Assembly (NCBI GenBank): GCA_958441075.1
Contig: CAUCBQ010000019.1
Coordinates: forward strand, 1-19,078
Source: an uncultured Clostridiaceae bacterium
GTDB taxonomy: Bacteria > Bacillota > Clostridia > Lachnospirales > Lachnospiraceae
DNA length: 19,078 nucleotides
Direction of reading: 5' to 3'
Position numbers and translations under genes: made by a program. Every line of letters starts with the position of its first letter. Positions within the stretch are counted from its first letter, which is position 1. Below the pieces are notes generated by a model. That model ran no database searches, was not told where the DNA came from, and saw only the letters and a program-made list of their open reading frames with translations. Shown here piece by piece: positions 1-7,424 of the stretch.

Positions 1-69
1 GGTGGCTCAGCTGGTTAGAGCGCCGCCCTGTCACGGCGGAGGTCGTGGGTTCGAATCCCATCCGGGTCG
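1..69 (+). tRNA. tRNA-Asp (GUC), 5' end cut off by window edge
   Basis: The anticodon loop CTGTCAC gives anticodon GTC, on a CCGCC/GGCGG-type stem. D arm (GCTC...GAGC), variable loop AGGTC and T arm with TTCGAAT are all present. The 3' acceptor strand CCGGGTC plus discriminator G implies a 5' strand GGCCCGG, of which only the last two bases lie in the window, so five bases are missing. No CCA is encoded. It is the first visible member of a four-tRNA cluster. Confidence 0.95.
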
Positions 70-108
70 CTTAAATGTCACAAAGGTGTACATTTATAAC
101 ATGAATAT

Positions 109-181
109 GGGGTCTTAGCTCAGCTGGGAGAGCATCTGCCTTACAAGCAGAGGGTCATAGGTTCGAGCCCTATAGGCCCCA
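109..181 (+). tRNA. tRNA-Val (UAC)
   Basis: Complete cloverleaf. The acceptor GGGGTCT pairs with AGGCCCC (one G-U pair) and the discriminator is A. The anticodon loop CTTACAA on stem TCTGC/GCAGA gives anticodon TAC. T loop TTCGAGC. No encoded CCA. It lies 39 bp after tRNA-Asp, so the two are probably co-transcribed. Confidence 0.96.
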
Positions 182-191
182 TTTGTGTTTT

Positions 192-276
192 GCGGGTGTG
201 GTGGAATAGGCAGACACAAGGGACTTAAAATCCCTCGGACTTAACATCCGTGCCGGTTCAAGTCCGGCCACCCGCA
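192..276 (+). tRNA. tRNA-Leu (UAA)
   Basis: Class II tRNA with a long variable arm. The acceptor GCGGGTG pairs with CACCCGC and the discriminator is A. The anticodon loop CTTAAAA on stem GGGA/TCCC gives anticodon TAA. T arm CCGG-TTCAAGT-CCGG. It starts 10 bp after tRNA-Val. No encoded CCA. Confidence 0.96.
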
Positions 277-329
277 TTTCTTATTCGGTCACACGGGAGC
301 AGGCATCCTGTGCGGCTGTTTTTATATCT

Positions 330-410
330 GCGGGCATGGCGGAATTGGCAGACGCGCCAGATTTAGGTTCTGGTGTCTAAGACGTGCAGGTTCAAGTCCT
401 GTTGCCCGCA
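330..410 (+). tRNA. tRNA-Leu (UAG)
   Basis: Class II tRNA. The acceptor GCGGGCA pairs with TGCCCGC and the discriminator is A. The anticodon loop TTTAGGT on stem CCAGA/TCTGG gives anticodon TAG. A long variable arm follows. This is the second leucine isoacceptor of the cluster and is separated from the first by 53 bp. No encoded CCA. A strong terminator follows at once. Confidence 0.96.
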
Positions 411-412
411 TT

Positions 413-457
413 AAAAACGTTGTATTGTCGTGATTCATGGCTGTGCAGCGTTTTTTT
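413..457 (+). terminator. Intrinsic terminator of the tRNA cluster
   Basis: The 12-bp stem AAAAACGTTGTA / TGCAGCGTTTTT (two G-U pairs) closes a 19-nt loop, and the T run continues to 457. It begins 3 nt after tRNA-Leu (UAG) and would end the tRNA transcript before the MATE promoter. Confidence 0.85.
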
Positions 458-479
458 AATAGAATTTTTGTGCTATAAT
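451..479 (+). promoter_or_regulatory. Extended -10 promoter for the MATE gene
   Basis: TGCTATAAT at 471-479 is a perfect -10 with a TG extension. No good -35 is visible: the hexamer 17 bp upstream is TTTTTT, part of the preceding terminator's T run. The predicted transcript start, near 486, fits the gene start at 512. Confidence 0.65.
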
Positions 480-511
480 AGAAGAAGCGACAACAGATGA
501 GGTGCAGTGGA

Positions 512-1891
512 ATGAATCATTTAAAAAAGTTATTTGCCCAGGTGGATATGACAGAGGGGAGGCCCTGGGAAAAGATCATTATCTTTACGATCCCCATGAT
601 TATTGGCAATGTGGCCCAGCAGCTTTATAATACAGTGGACAGTATTGTAGTGGGACGATATGTGGGTGACAATGCTCTGGCGGCAGTTGGAAGCGCCAGC
701 CCGATTTTAAATCTTTTACTGGTTCTTTTTATTGGAATTTCCATGGGGGCCAGTATTATGGTCTCCCAGTATTTTGGTTCACGGGACAGGGAAAATCTGT
801 CGCGGACCATTGGCAGCGTTTTGACCCTGACAGCAGCTTCAGCAGTTTTTCTGATGGTAGTGGGAGCGGTAGCCATTCGTCCCATTCTGGAAATGCTGAA
901 TACTCCGGCCAGCATTATAGACTGGTGTTCAGACTATCTGTTTATTATGATGTATGGGATTGCAGGAGTGGCATATTATAATATTCTCTGCGGTGTGCTC
1001 AGGGGACTTGGGGACTCTTTTTCTGCTTTGGCCTATCTGATGGTCGCCACAGTGATTAATATTGTGCTGGATTTGTGGTTTGTGGCTGGTTTAAATATGG
1101 GAGTACCGGGAGTTGCCCTTGCTACGGTGATTGCTCAGATGATCTCTGCAATTTTGTGCTTTTTAAAGCTTCGAAAGATGAAGCATCTGTTTGATTTAAA
1201 GGTACATTACTTAAAGCCTCATAAAGAGAATATTATGACGGTAGTGCGCCTGGGAGTTCCCAGTGGCATTACTCAGGCAATTTTTTCTCTGGCTATGGTT
1301 GTAGTGCAGTCTCTGACAAACAGTTTTGGAGAAATGGTAATTGCTGCTAATGTAATTATCATGAGAGTGGATGGCTTTGCCATGATGCCGAATTTTTCCT
1401 TTGGTACAGCTATGACTACATATTCGGGACAGAATGTAGGAGCCAGAAGGCTGGATCGGGTGAAAATGGGAGCCAGACAGGGAACGATGATTGCAATAGG
1501 GACATCTGCGGCTATTACGGGTGTGATATTACTGTTTGGCCGTCATTTGATGGCAATTTTTACCTCTACTTCTGAACTTGTCACCTTAAGCAACAGAATG
1601 ATGCAGGTTCTGGCCCTGGGGTATATTGCCATGGCAGTTACTCAAAGTTTGTCTGGAGTTATGAGAGGAGCCGGAGATACCATGACGCCTATGTGGATTT
1701 CTCTGATTACCACAGTGGCTGTTCGCGTACCTCTGGCATATGGGATTGCATGGTTTACCAGAACACCGGAAACGCCGGGAGGATGGTATGCCTGTATATG
1801 GATCTCCCTTCTTGTTTCCTGGGTGTTGGGAGCCGTGATTACTTCTTGCTTTTACAAGTGGGGAAAATGGAAAGAAAAGGCTATTGGATGA
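512..1891 (+). CDS. MATE-family multidrug/cation efflux transporter
   Basis: Integral membrane antiporter of the MATE family, which exports drugs or metabolites in exchange for Na+ or H+. Family features seen are an N-terminal stretch with RPWEKIIIFTIPMIIGN, then NTVDSIVVGRYVG and the repeat-related GVMRGAGDT in the second half, with about 12 hydrophobic segments over 459 residues, the normal family length. I chose the ATG at 512 because GAGGTG (499-504) lies 7 nt upstream. The in-frame ATG at 497 would add five residues but has no ribosome binding site and sits about 11 nt from the predicted transcript start. It is monocistronic, between its own promoter and a strong terminator. The substrate cannot be deduced, and nothing ties it to the tRNA genes or the NAD operon. 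Confidence 0.93.
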   Translation: MNHLKKLFAQVDMTEGRPWEKIIIFTIPMIIGNVAQQLYNTVDSIVVGRYVGDNALAAVGSASPILNLLLVLFIGISMGASIMVSQYFGSRDRENLSRTIGSVLTLTAASAVFLMVVGAVAIRPILEMLNTPASIIDWCSDYLFIMMYGIAGVAYYNILCGVLRGLGDSFSALAYLMVATVINIVLDLWFVAGLNMGVPGVALATVIAQMISAILCFLKLRKMKHLFDLKVHYLKPHKENIMTVVRLGVPSGITQAIFSLAMVVVQSLTNSFGEMVIAANVIIMRVDGFAMMPNFSFGTAMTTYSGQNVGARRLDRVKMGARQGTMIAIGTSAAITGVILLFGRHLMAIFTSTSELVTLSNRMMQVLALGYIAMAVTQSLSGVMRGAGDTMTPMWISLITTVAVRVPLAYGIAWFTRTPETPGGWYACIWISLLVSWVLGAVITSCFYKWGKWKEKAIG

Positions 1892-1926
1892 GAAAAGGAC
1901 AGTAGTATCATAAATGCAGGGGAATT

Positions 1927-1967
1927 GCTCCGGATAATGGCAGAGATGCCGTTGTTCGGAGCTTTTT
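1927..1967 (+). terminator. Strong intrinsic terminator after the MATE gene
   Basis: A 16-bp continuous stem begins GCTCCGGAT and is closed by a GAGA tetraloop at 1943-1946. It includes three G-U pairs and is followed by TTTTT. Flanking AAATGCA/TGCATTT can extend it. Confidence 0.92.
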
Positions 1968-2034
1968 GCATTTTATGCTGAAGGGCAGGCGGAACAGCAT
2001 GGATGAATATTCAACAATTGAAATGACTACTGTC

Positions 2035-2048
2035 TTGTCACATGACAA
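2035..2048 (+). promoter_or_regulatory. Putative NiaR operator overlapping the -35 box
   Basis: TTGTCA-CA-TGACAA is a perfect 6+2+6 inverted repeat. Its left arm is exactly the -35 hexamer, so a bound repressor would block RNA polymerase. The last gene of the same operon encodes a NiaR-type nicotinic-acid-responsive repressor, known in Firmicutes to regulate nadABC. Assignment of the site to NiaR is inferred from this position and context. Confidence 0.72.
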
Positions 2049-2063
2049 AAAGAGTGCTATAAT
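2035..2063 (+). promoter_or_regulatory. Promoter of the nadABC-niaR operon
   Basis: The -35 TTGTCA (2035-2040), exact 17-bp spacer and -10 TATAAT (2058-2063) with TG extension make this the best sigma-A promoter in the window. Transcription would start near 2070, leaving a leader of about 45 nt before the nadA start at 2115. Confidence 0.88.
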
Positions 2064-2076
2064 GCCAAATGTTGCG

Positions 2077-2088
2077 TGAAATATTTCA
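2077..2088. promoter_or_regulatory. 12-bp perfect palindrome in the nadA leader
   Basis: TGAAATATTTCA is its own reverse complement and lies about 7 to 18 nt after the predicted transcript start, upstream of the nadA ribosome binding site. It could be a second operator half or a chance AT-rich palindrome. It does not resemble the -35 operator. Confidence 0.3.
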
Positions 2089-2114
2089 GAGGAACGAGTA
2101 TTATGGAGGAACCC

Positions 2115-3020
2115 ATGTCAATAGCTGAAGAAATCAATAATTTAAAAAAGGAAAAAAATGCAGTGATCCTGGCCCATTACTATGTGGCAGATGAGATACA
2201 GGAGATTGCAGATTATATTGGAGATTCTTACTACCTGAGTAAGGCGGCGCAGAAAACACCAGCAGACATAATTGTATTTTGCGGAGTGAAATTCATGGGA
2301 GAAAGCGCTGCAATCCTGAATCCTCACAAGAAGGTTCTGATGCCGGATATGACAGCAGACTGTGCCATGGCACATATGGTAAAGCTGGAAAAGATCCGTG
2401 AGATGAGAGAACGATATGAGGATCTGGCGGTTGTATGTTATATCAATTCTACAGCAGAGATTAAGACGTATTCAGATGTGTGTGTTACATCAGCCAATGC
2501 AGTGAAAATTGTAAAGAATCTGCCGAATCAGAATATTTTCTTTATTCCTGATGGAAATCTGGGAAGATATGTGGCAGAGCAGGTTCCGGAGAAGCATGTG
2601 ATTTTTAATGATGGATATTGTCCCATTCATGCGGCTATGTCTGCTGAGGCTGTAAAAGCAGAAAAGCAGAAACATCCGAAGGCAAAATTTCTGGTTCATC
2701 CTGAGTGTACAGGGGAACTGCTGGAACTGGCAGATTACATAGGAAGCACATCGGGAATTATTGATTTTGTTGCAGGAGATGGAGGTCGGGAATACATTAT
2801 CGGTACAGAAGCAGGTGTATTGTATGAACTGAAAAAACAGAATCCGGACAAAACATTTTATATGATTTCAGAAAACCAGATCTGCACAGATATGAAACTG
2901 ATTACACTGGAAAAGGTTCTGGATGTTTTAAAGAGAGAAATAAACGAGATTAAGGTTCCGGAGAAAGTGAGGATTCAGGCGGGAGCACCATTGGAAAAAA
3001 TGCTGATGCTGGCCCGATAA
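2115..3020 (+). CDS. nadA: Quinolinate synthase NadA
   Basis: Condenses iminoaspartate with dihydroxyacetone phosphate to quinolinate in de novo NAD synthesis; a cytoplasmic [4Fe-4S] enzyme. The 301-residue product has the family N-terminus (AVILAHYY at 16-23) and three cysteines at the usual cluster-ligand spacing: C83 in ADCAMA, C169 in DGYCPIH and C257 in ENQICTDM. HPEC (195-198) is also present. I place the start at the ATG at 2115, because GGAGG (2105-2109) precedes it by 5 nt and the protein then begins like other NadAs. An in-frame GTG at 2076 and ATG at 2103 would add 13 and 4 residues. First gene of the nadABC-niaR operon. The anaerobic context suits its oxygen-sensitive cluster. Confidence 0.97.
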   Translation: MSIAEEINNLKKEKNAVILAHYYVADEIQEIADYIGDSYYLSKAAQKTPADIIVFCGVKFMGESAAILNPHKKVLMPDMTADCAMAHMVKLEKIREMRERYEDLAVVCYINSTAEIKTYSDVCVTSANAVKIVKNLPNQNIFFIPDGNLGRYVAEQVPEKHVIFNDGYCPIHAAMSAEAVKAEKQKHPKAKFLVHPECTGELLELADYIGSTSGIIDFVAGDGGREYIIGTEAGVLYELKKQNPDKTFYMISENQICTDMKLITLEKVLDVLKREINEIKVPEKVRIQAGAPLEKMLMLAR

Positions 3021-3026
3021 AATGAT

Positions 3027-4319
3027 ATGAAGACAGATATTTTAATTGCAGGAAGCGGCTGTTCTGGTTTGTACTGTGCGCTGAACCTTCCGGAAAATAA
3101 GAATATTACAGTGCTTACAAAGGCCGGTGCAGAGGAAAATGATTCTTTTCTGGCTCAGGGCGGGATGTGTATGCTCAGGGATGAGTCTGATTACAGGGGC
3201 TTCTTTGAAGATACGATGAAAGCAGGACACTATGAAAATGATGAAAAATCCGTAGAGATAATGATTCGTTCATCCCGGTCTGTAGTGGAAGATCTGCTGC
3301 AGTTTGGCGCAGATTTTCAGAAGGATGAGAACGGGGAGCTGGTTTTTACCAGAGAAGGAGCTCATTCAGAGAAGCGGATTATTTTTCACAAGGATGTGAC
3401 TGGCAAGGAGATTACCAGTACATTGCTGGCTCAGGTAAAGGGGCGTCAAAACATCGTACTTTTGGAACATACATCAATGGTGGATTTAATTGAGGAAAAT
3501 AATATATGTTATGGAGCTGTGATTCAGAATCCGGATGGAAGCATGGAAGCCATTGAGGCAGATTACACGGTTATGGCTACTGGAGGAATCGGAGGCCTGT
3601 ACAGACATTCTACTAATTTCCGCCATTTGACGGGAGATGCCCTTGCGATTGCGGTCCGTCATAGCATTGCGCTGAGGGATATTTCCTATGTACAGATTCA
3701 CCCTACAACACTGTATGCGGATGAGGAGAGAAGCTTTCTGATCTCTGAATCTGTACGGGGAGAGGGGGCAGTGCTGCGGGACAAAAACGGTCATCGCTTT
3801 GTCAATGAGCTTCTTCCCAGAGATCTGCTGACAAAAGCCATTTTAGAGCAGATGGAGAAAGATGGAACAGATTTTGTCTGGGAGGATCTGCGGACCATAC
3901 CCGAAAATGAGCTGAACTGTCATTTCCCCAACATTGTTGAACATTGCAGGGAAATGGGGTATGATGTAACAAAAGAATGCATACCGGTAGTGCCGGCCCA
4001 GCATTATTTTATGGGAGGAATTAAGGTCAGCCATGAGAGTAAAACATCTATGGAACAGCTTTATGCAGTAGGAGAGACAGCCTGCAACGGCGTCCATGGA
4101 AAAAACCGTCTGGCCAGCAATTCTCTTCTGGAAAGTCTCGTATTTGCAAAGCGTGCCGCCCTTGATATATCGAAGCATGCCGGGGAGGTAAAAAGAAACA
4201 GTCAGTTGTTTGAAACACTGAATATGAGTCAGTATGAGGATTTAACCGGATTATATGAAACGTACCGTGAACTGGTGAAAAATGAGATTAAAGGAGAAGA
4301 AAAATGTACGATCAGGTAA
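3027..4319 (+). CDS. nadB: L-aspartate oxidase NadB, short form
   Basis: FAD enzyme that oxidises L-aspartate to iminoaspartate for NadA; in anaerobes fumarate is the usual electron acceptor. The N-terminal dinucleotide fold is ILIAGSGCSGLYCA (about 5-18), followed by LAQGG, the catalytic-region motifs QIHPTTLY, SVRGEGA, HYFMGGI and the FAD-contact RLASNSLLE. At 430 residues it is about 100 shorter than the well-studied NadBs: it stops soon after the FAD domain and lacks most of the C-terminal helical domain. All visible active-site motifs are intact, so I read it as a short natural form, not a pseudogene. It starts 6 nt after nadA with no clear ribosome binding site, suggesting translational coupling. 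Its 3' end overlaps nadC by 16 nt. Confidence 0.95.
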   Translation: MKTDILIAGSGCSGLYCALNLPENKNITVLTKAGAEENDSFLAQGGMCMLRDESDYRGFFEDTMKAGHYENDEKSVEIMIRSSRSVVEDLLQFGADFQKDENGELVFTREGAHSEKRIIFHKDVTGKEITSTLLAQVKGRQNIVLLEHTSMVDLIEENNICYGAVIQNPDGSMEAIEADYTVMATGGIGGLYRHSTNFRHLTGDALAIAVRHSIALRDISYVQIHPTTLYADEERSFLISESVRGEGAVLRDKNGHRFVNELLPRDLLTKAILEQMEKDGTDFVWEDLRTIPENELNCHFPNIVEHCREMGYDVTKECIPVVPAQHYFMGGIKVSHESKTSMEQLYAVGETACNGVHGKNRLASNSLLESLVFAKRAALDISKHAGEVKRNSQLFETLNMSQYEDLTGLYETYRELVKNEIKGEEKCTIR

Positions 4320-5158
4320 CTTTAAAATTAAATGTAGATCCGTTGATTTTAAGTGCATTGCGCGAGGATATTACCAGTGAGGATGTATCTGCAAACAGTA
4401 TTATGAAAAAGCCTCAGGCCGGAGAAGTGGATCTGATCTGCAAGCAGGATGGCATTATCTGCGGCTTACAGGTTTTTGAACGGGTATTTACCCTTTTAGA
4501 TGACAGTACAAGAGTGGAATTTTTTGCAGAAGATGGAGACGAGGTAAAAAGCGGACAGCTTCTGGCAAAGGTTTATGGTGATATCCGCGTACTTCTGTGC
4601 GGAGAGAGGACGGCTCTCAATTATTTACAGAGAATGAGCGGTATTGCCACTTATACCCATTCGGTAGCGGCACTGTTAAAGGGAACAAAGACAAAGCTTC
4701 TTGATACCAGAAAGACGACTCCGAATAACCGTATTTTTGAGAAATATTCCGTTCGCATAGGCGGTGGAAACAATCACAGATACAATCTTTCTGACGGTGT
4801 GCTGCTGAAGGATAATCATATCGGAGCAGCAGGAGGCGTAGCTGAGGCTGTTAAAATGGCGAAGGAATATGCGCCCTTTGTACGGAAAATTGAGGTAGAG
4901 GTGGAAACGCTGGAAATGGTAAAGGAAGCGGTTGAGGCAGGAGCCGATATCATTATGCTGGATAATATGAACCATGAACAGATGAAGGAAGCTATGGAAT
5001 ATATTAACGGACGGGCTGAGGTAGAAGTATCGGGAAATGTAACCAGAGAGAATATTTCACGTCTCACTGATTTGGGCGTAGATTATATATCCAGCGGTGC
5101 ATTGACACATTCTGCCCCGATTTTAGACATTTCACTGAAACATCTTCACGCAGTTTAA
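4304..5158 (+). CDS. nadC: Nicotinate-nucleotide pyrophosphorylase (carboxylating) NadC
   Basis: Converts quinolinate and PRPP to nicotinate mononucleotide and CO2, the last step of the NadA-NadB branch. The 284-residue protein has normal length, with the N-terminal half-barrel (about 10-110) and PRT barrel after it. Diagnostic motifs are RTALNYLQRMSGIAT (102-116), DTRKTTP (134-140), VRIGGGNNHRYNLSD (150-164), LKDNH (168-172), LDNMN (219-223), EVSGN (241-245) and SSGALTHS (263-270). The basic and histidine residues that bind both phosphates are present. The start at 4304 has AAAGGAG about 8 nt upstream inside the end of nadB, so the two genes overlap and are probably coupled. Confidence 0.97.
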   Translation: MYDQVTLKLNVDPLILSALREDITSEDVSANSIMKKPQAGEVDLICKQDGIICGLQVFERVFTLLDDSTRVEFFAEDGDEVKSGQLLAKVYGDIRVLLCGERTALNYLQRMSGIATYTHSVAALLKGTKTKLLDTRKTTPNNRIFEKYSVRIGGGNNHRYNLSDGVLLKDNHIGAAGGVAEAVKMAKEYAPFVRKIEVEVETLEMVKEAVEAGADIIMLDNMNHEQMKEAMEYINGRAEVEVSGNVTRENISRLTDLGVDYISSGALTHSAPILDISLKHLHAV

Positions 5159-5172
5159 AGAAGGCAGAGGGA

Positions 5173-5733
5173 ATGCGTATGAATGGGATGGAAAGACGGG
5201 AACAGATTCTGAATATACTTAAAAGCAGCAAAAAACCGGTTCCGGGTGTGGAGCTGGCCCGGCTTCTTCATGTAAGCCGTCAGGTAATTGTACAGGATAT
5301 GGCTCTTCTGCGCGCAAATGGAGTGGAAATCCTTTCCACAAACCGCGGATATGTGACAGCAGAAGAACATTGCGTCAGCCGTGTATTTAAGGTCATTCAT
5401 ACGGAACAGCAGGTTGAGGAGGAGCTGAATCTGTATGTGGATTTTGGCGGAAGGGTAGAGGACGTATTTGTATATCACAAGGTTTACGGTGTAATCCGGG
5501 CAGAGATGAATATCAAATCCAGAATGGATGTAAAGCGGTATCTGCAGGATATCTCTACGGGAAAATCCACACAGCTGATGAAGCTGACATCCAATTACCA
5601 TTATCACACCATTTCTGCAGAGTGTGAGGAGATTCTGGATATGATACAGAAAGAACTGGAAAAGAGGGAGTTTTTGGCAAAACTTCAGGATTATGAACCA
5701 GTGGATTTCTGGAGAAAAACAAGAGAAGGGTAG
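5173..5733 (+). CDS. niaR: NiaR-type transcriptional repressor of NAD synthesis (3H domain)
   Basis: Firmicutes repressor that senses nicotinic acid and shuts off nadABC and niacin-uptake genes. Residues about 8-62 form a winged HTH (ELARLLHVSRQVIVQDMALL, the recognition helix, then the wing ending NRGYV). Residues about 70-178 are the 3H domain, with His at 76 (VIHTE), 102 (VYHKVYG), 143 and 145 (NYHYHTI). H76, E84, H143 and H145 match the spacing of the metal site described for the Thermotoga homologue. The start is uncertain: ATG 5173 has GAAGG 8 nt upstream, while in-frame ATG 5179 has GAGGG 7 nt upstream. It lies 14 nt after nadC in the same operon, so it should regulate its own synthesis through the palindrome at 2035-2048. 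Confidence 0.93.
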   Translation: MRMNGMERREQILNILKSSKKPVPGVELARLLHVSRQVIVQDMALLRANGVEILSTNRGYVTAEEHCVSRVFKVIHTEQQVEEELNLYVDFGGRVEDVFVYHKVYGVIRAEMNIKSRMDVKRYLQDISTGKSTQLMKLTSNYHYHTISAECEEILDMIQKELEKREFLAKLQDYEPVDFWRKTREG

Positions 5734-5750
5734 CCTACGGGCCGGCAGTT

Positions 5751-5759
5751 TGGTATAAT
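5751..5759 (+). promoter_or_regulatory. Extended -10 promoter of the hydantoinase gene
   Basis: TGGTATAAT at 5751-5759 is a perfect -10 with TG extension, 18 nt after the niaR stop and 32 nt before the hydA start. No convincing -35 is seen (TAGCCT at 17-bp spacing). No terminator separates niaR from this point, so read-through from the nad operon is possible. Confidence 0.6.
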
Positions 5760-5791
5760 GTTCCTATGAATGAAAACACGGAGGAGATATT

Positions 5792-7177
5792 ATGAAGGTT
5801 TTTGTTAAAAATGGAACTATTGTTTCTTCAGGGGAACGGTATCAGAGTGATATCTGCATAGAGGACGGAGTTATTTTACAGATTGGCATGAATCTGGAGC
5901 CGGGGCCCGGAGAAGAGGTTCAGGTGATTGATGCATCGGGAAAATATGTGCTTCCCGGAGGTGTAGATGTTCATACTCATATGGATCTTTTAGCAGGAGC
6001 CAGCCGTGCAGTGGATGATTTTTACGATGGCACGGTAGCCGCGGCCTGCGGTGGTACGACATCCATTGTGGATCATATGGCTTTTGGACCGGCAGGCTGC
6101 CCTCTTCATCATCAGCTGAATGAATATCACGGACTGGCAGACCATAAGGCAGTGATTGACTATGGTTTTCATGGAACCTGCCAGCATGTGAACGGAGAGA
6201 TTCTGGATGAATTAGAGGATATGATGAAGGATGGCGTGCCCAGTGTAAAGGTGTATCTGACTTATGATTTTAAGATTGACGATGACGGAGTGCTTCAGGT
6301 ATTAAAGAAAATGAAAGAGCTTGGGGGCGTGACGGCATTTCACTGTGAAAATCATGCAGTTGTACAGTTTTTGAGAGGGAAGCTGGTTGCAGAAGGAAAT
6401 ACAGCTCCGGTTTACCATGCCAAGAGCCGTCCAAATCTGGCAGAGGCAGAGGCGGTGCGCCGGGTACTCTATCTGGCAAAGCTGGCAGGTGATGCGCCGG
6501 TATATATTGTCCATTTGTCCTGTAAGGAAAGTCTGGAGGCAGTAAGAGAGGCCAGAGAAGAGGGACAGAAAAATATCTTTGTGGAAACCTGTACACAGTA
6601 TCTGGTGCTTACAGAGGATCGGTATCTGGATGAAGATGGGCTGAAGTATATCATGTCCCCTCCGCTGCGTACAAAAGAGGACTGTGAAGCCCTGTGGAAA
6701 GGGATTGCCAATGGGGAAATTCAGGTAGTCGCTACGGATCACTGTCCTTTCAATTATGGAAAAGAAAAGCAGCTGGGAAAGGATGATTTTACAAAATGTC
6801 CCAATGGGGCACCGGGAGTGGAAGAACGTATGAGCCTTCTGTTTTCAGAGGGTGTTGTGACCGGAAGGATTACTCTGGAAAAGATGGTGGATGTAGCCTG
6901 TACAGAACCCTCAAGGATTTATGGCCTGTATCCGAAGAAGGGCTGTCTGCAGCCGGGGGCAGACGGAGATCTGATTATCCTGAATCCCGACAGGGAATGG
7001 GTGCTGACTCATGACCGGATGCATGGCGCAGCCGATTATACGGCCTATGAGGGCATGAGGATGAAAGGAGCCATTGAACTGGTAATGCAGCGGGGAGCTG
7101 TGATTGTAAAAGACAATCAGTTTCTGGGAAAACAGGGGGACGGACGCTTTATTTTCAGAAAACCGCTTGAGCTGTGA
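5792..7177 (+). CDS. hydA: Dihydropyrimidinase / D-hydantoinase (cyclic amidohydrolase)
   Basis: Binuclear zinc hydrolase that opens cyclic imide rings such as dihydropyrimidines, hydantoins or related purine breakdown intermediates; cytoplasmic. The 461-residue length is normal. The metal set is complete: H61 and H63 (VDVHTHMD), the lysine that becomes carboxylated K153 (SVKVYLTY), H184 (FHCENH), H241 (VHLSCK) and D316 (ATDHCPF). Tyr155, SPPLR (289-293) and NGAPGVEERM (338-347) complete the substrate site. GGAGGA lies 7 nt before the ATG. It has its own promoter and terminator, so it is monocistronic. Gut Firmicutes often group such enzymes with molybdenum hydroxylases in purine-degradation gene sets; here the hydroxylase operon is 4.5 kb away with nrdDG between, so the link is suggestive only. 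The exact substrate is not predictable. Confidence 0.93.
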   Translation: MKVFVKNGTIVSSGERYQSDICIEDGVILQIGMNLEPGPGEEVQVIDASGKYVLPGGVDVHTHMDLLAGASRAVDDFYDGTVAAACGGTTSIVDHMAFGPAGCPLHHQLNEYHGLADHKAVIDYGFHGTCQHVNGEILDELEDMMKDGVPSVKVYLTYDFKIDDDGVLQVLKKMKELGGVTAFHCENHAVVQFLRGKLVAEGNTAPVYHAKSRPNLAEAEAVRRVLYLAKLAGDAPVYIVHLSCKESLEAVREAREEGQKNIFVETCTQYLVLTEDRYLDEDGLKYIMSPPLRTKEDCEALWKGIANGEIQVVATDHCPFNYGKEKQLGKDDFTKCPNGAPGVEERMSLLFSEGVVTGRITLEKMVDVACTEPSRIYGLYPKKGCLQPGADGDLIILNPDREWVLTHDRMHGAADYTAYEGMRMKGAIELVMQRGAVIVKDNQFLGKQGDGRFIFRKPLEL

Positions 7178-7194
7178 GAATAAGGGAAAGCCGG

Positions 7195-7232
7195 GCGCTG
7201 CAGCCATCGAAAGATGGTCTGACAGCGCTTTT
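7195..7232 (+). terminator. Intrinsic terminator after hydA
   Basis: Outer stem GCGCTG (7195-7200) / CAGCGC (7223-7228) and inner stem CCATC-GAAA-GATGG, followed by TTTTGGTTATTT. It lies 17 nt after the stop codon. Confidence 0.82.
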
Positions 7233-7299
7233 GGTTATTTATTAGGGAGAAAAACCGCTGTTGTCTGAATTTTATATTTTCCAATATTCCTCTTTTATT

Positions 7300-7345
7300 T
7301 CACATGATTTTGTAGTAGTATAGTACACGGCACTATATCTAGTGG
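7300..7345 (+). promoter_or_regulatory. NrdR box upstream of nrdD, with a possible degenerate second box
   Basis: GCACTATATCTAGTGG at 7330-7345 matches the known NrdR consensus ACACWATATATWGTGT at all but three positions and keeps the CACTATAT/TAGTG symmetry. NrdR is the ATP/dATP-sensing repressor of ribonucleotide reductase genes and usually binds paired boxes on one face of the helix. TCACATGATTTTGTAG at 7300-7315, 30 bp upstream (about three turns), is a weak candidate for the partner. The -10 is not certain; TATAGT (7319-7324) and TATATC (7334-7339) are candidates, both covered by the boxes. Confidence 0.8.
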
Positions 7346-7424
7346 TTTTATTTCCCTGATAAGGGGAATGAACCGGGGGTGCTTATTATTATGAGAAAAC
7401 GACAGATATAAGCGAGGGATCGGG

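Noticed and set aside
292..325. Hairpin CACGGG/CCTGTG followed by a T run between the two tRNA-Leu genes
   Set aside because: The stem has only 6 bp with a G-U pair, and the T run starts five bases after the stem. Too weak to call a terminator; it may be a processing structure.
2076..2114. GTG start for nadA at 2076
   Set aside because: It lies about 6 nt from the predicted transcript start and lacks a ribosome binding site; ATG 2115 has GGAGG at good spacing and matches the family N-terminus.
7233..7424. Riboswitch upstream of nrdD
   Set aside because: Apart from the NrdR box and a small TTCCC/GGGAA hairpin near 7350-7367, I see no conserved cobalamin or other riboswitch core.
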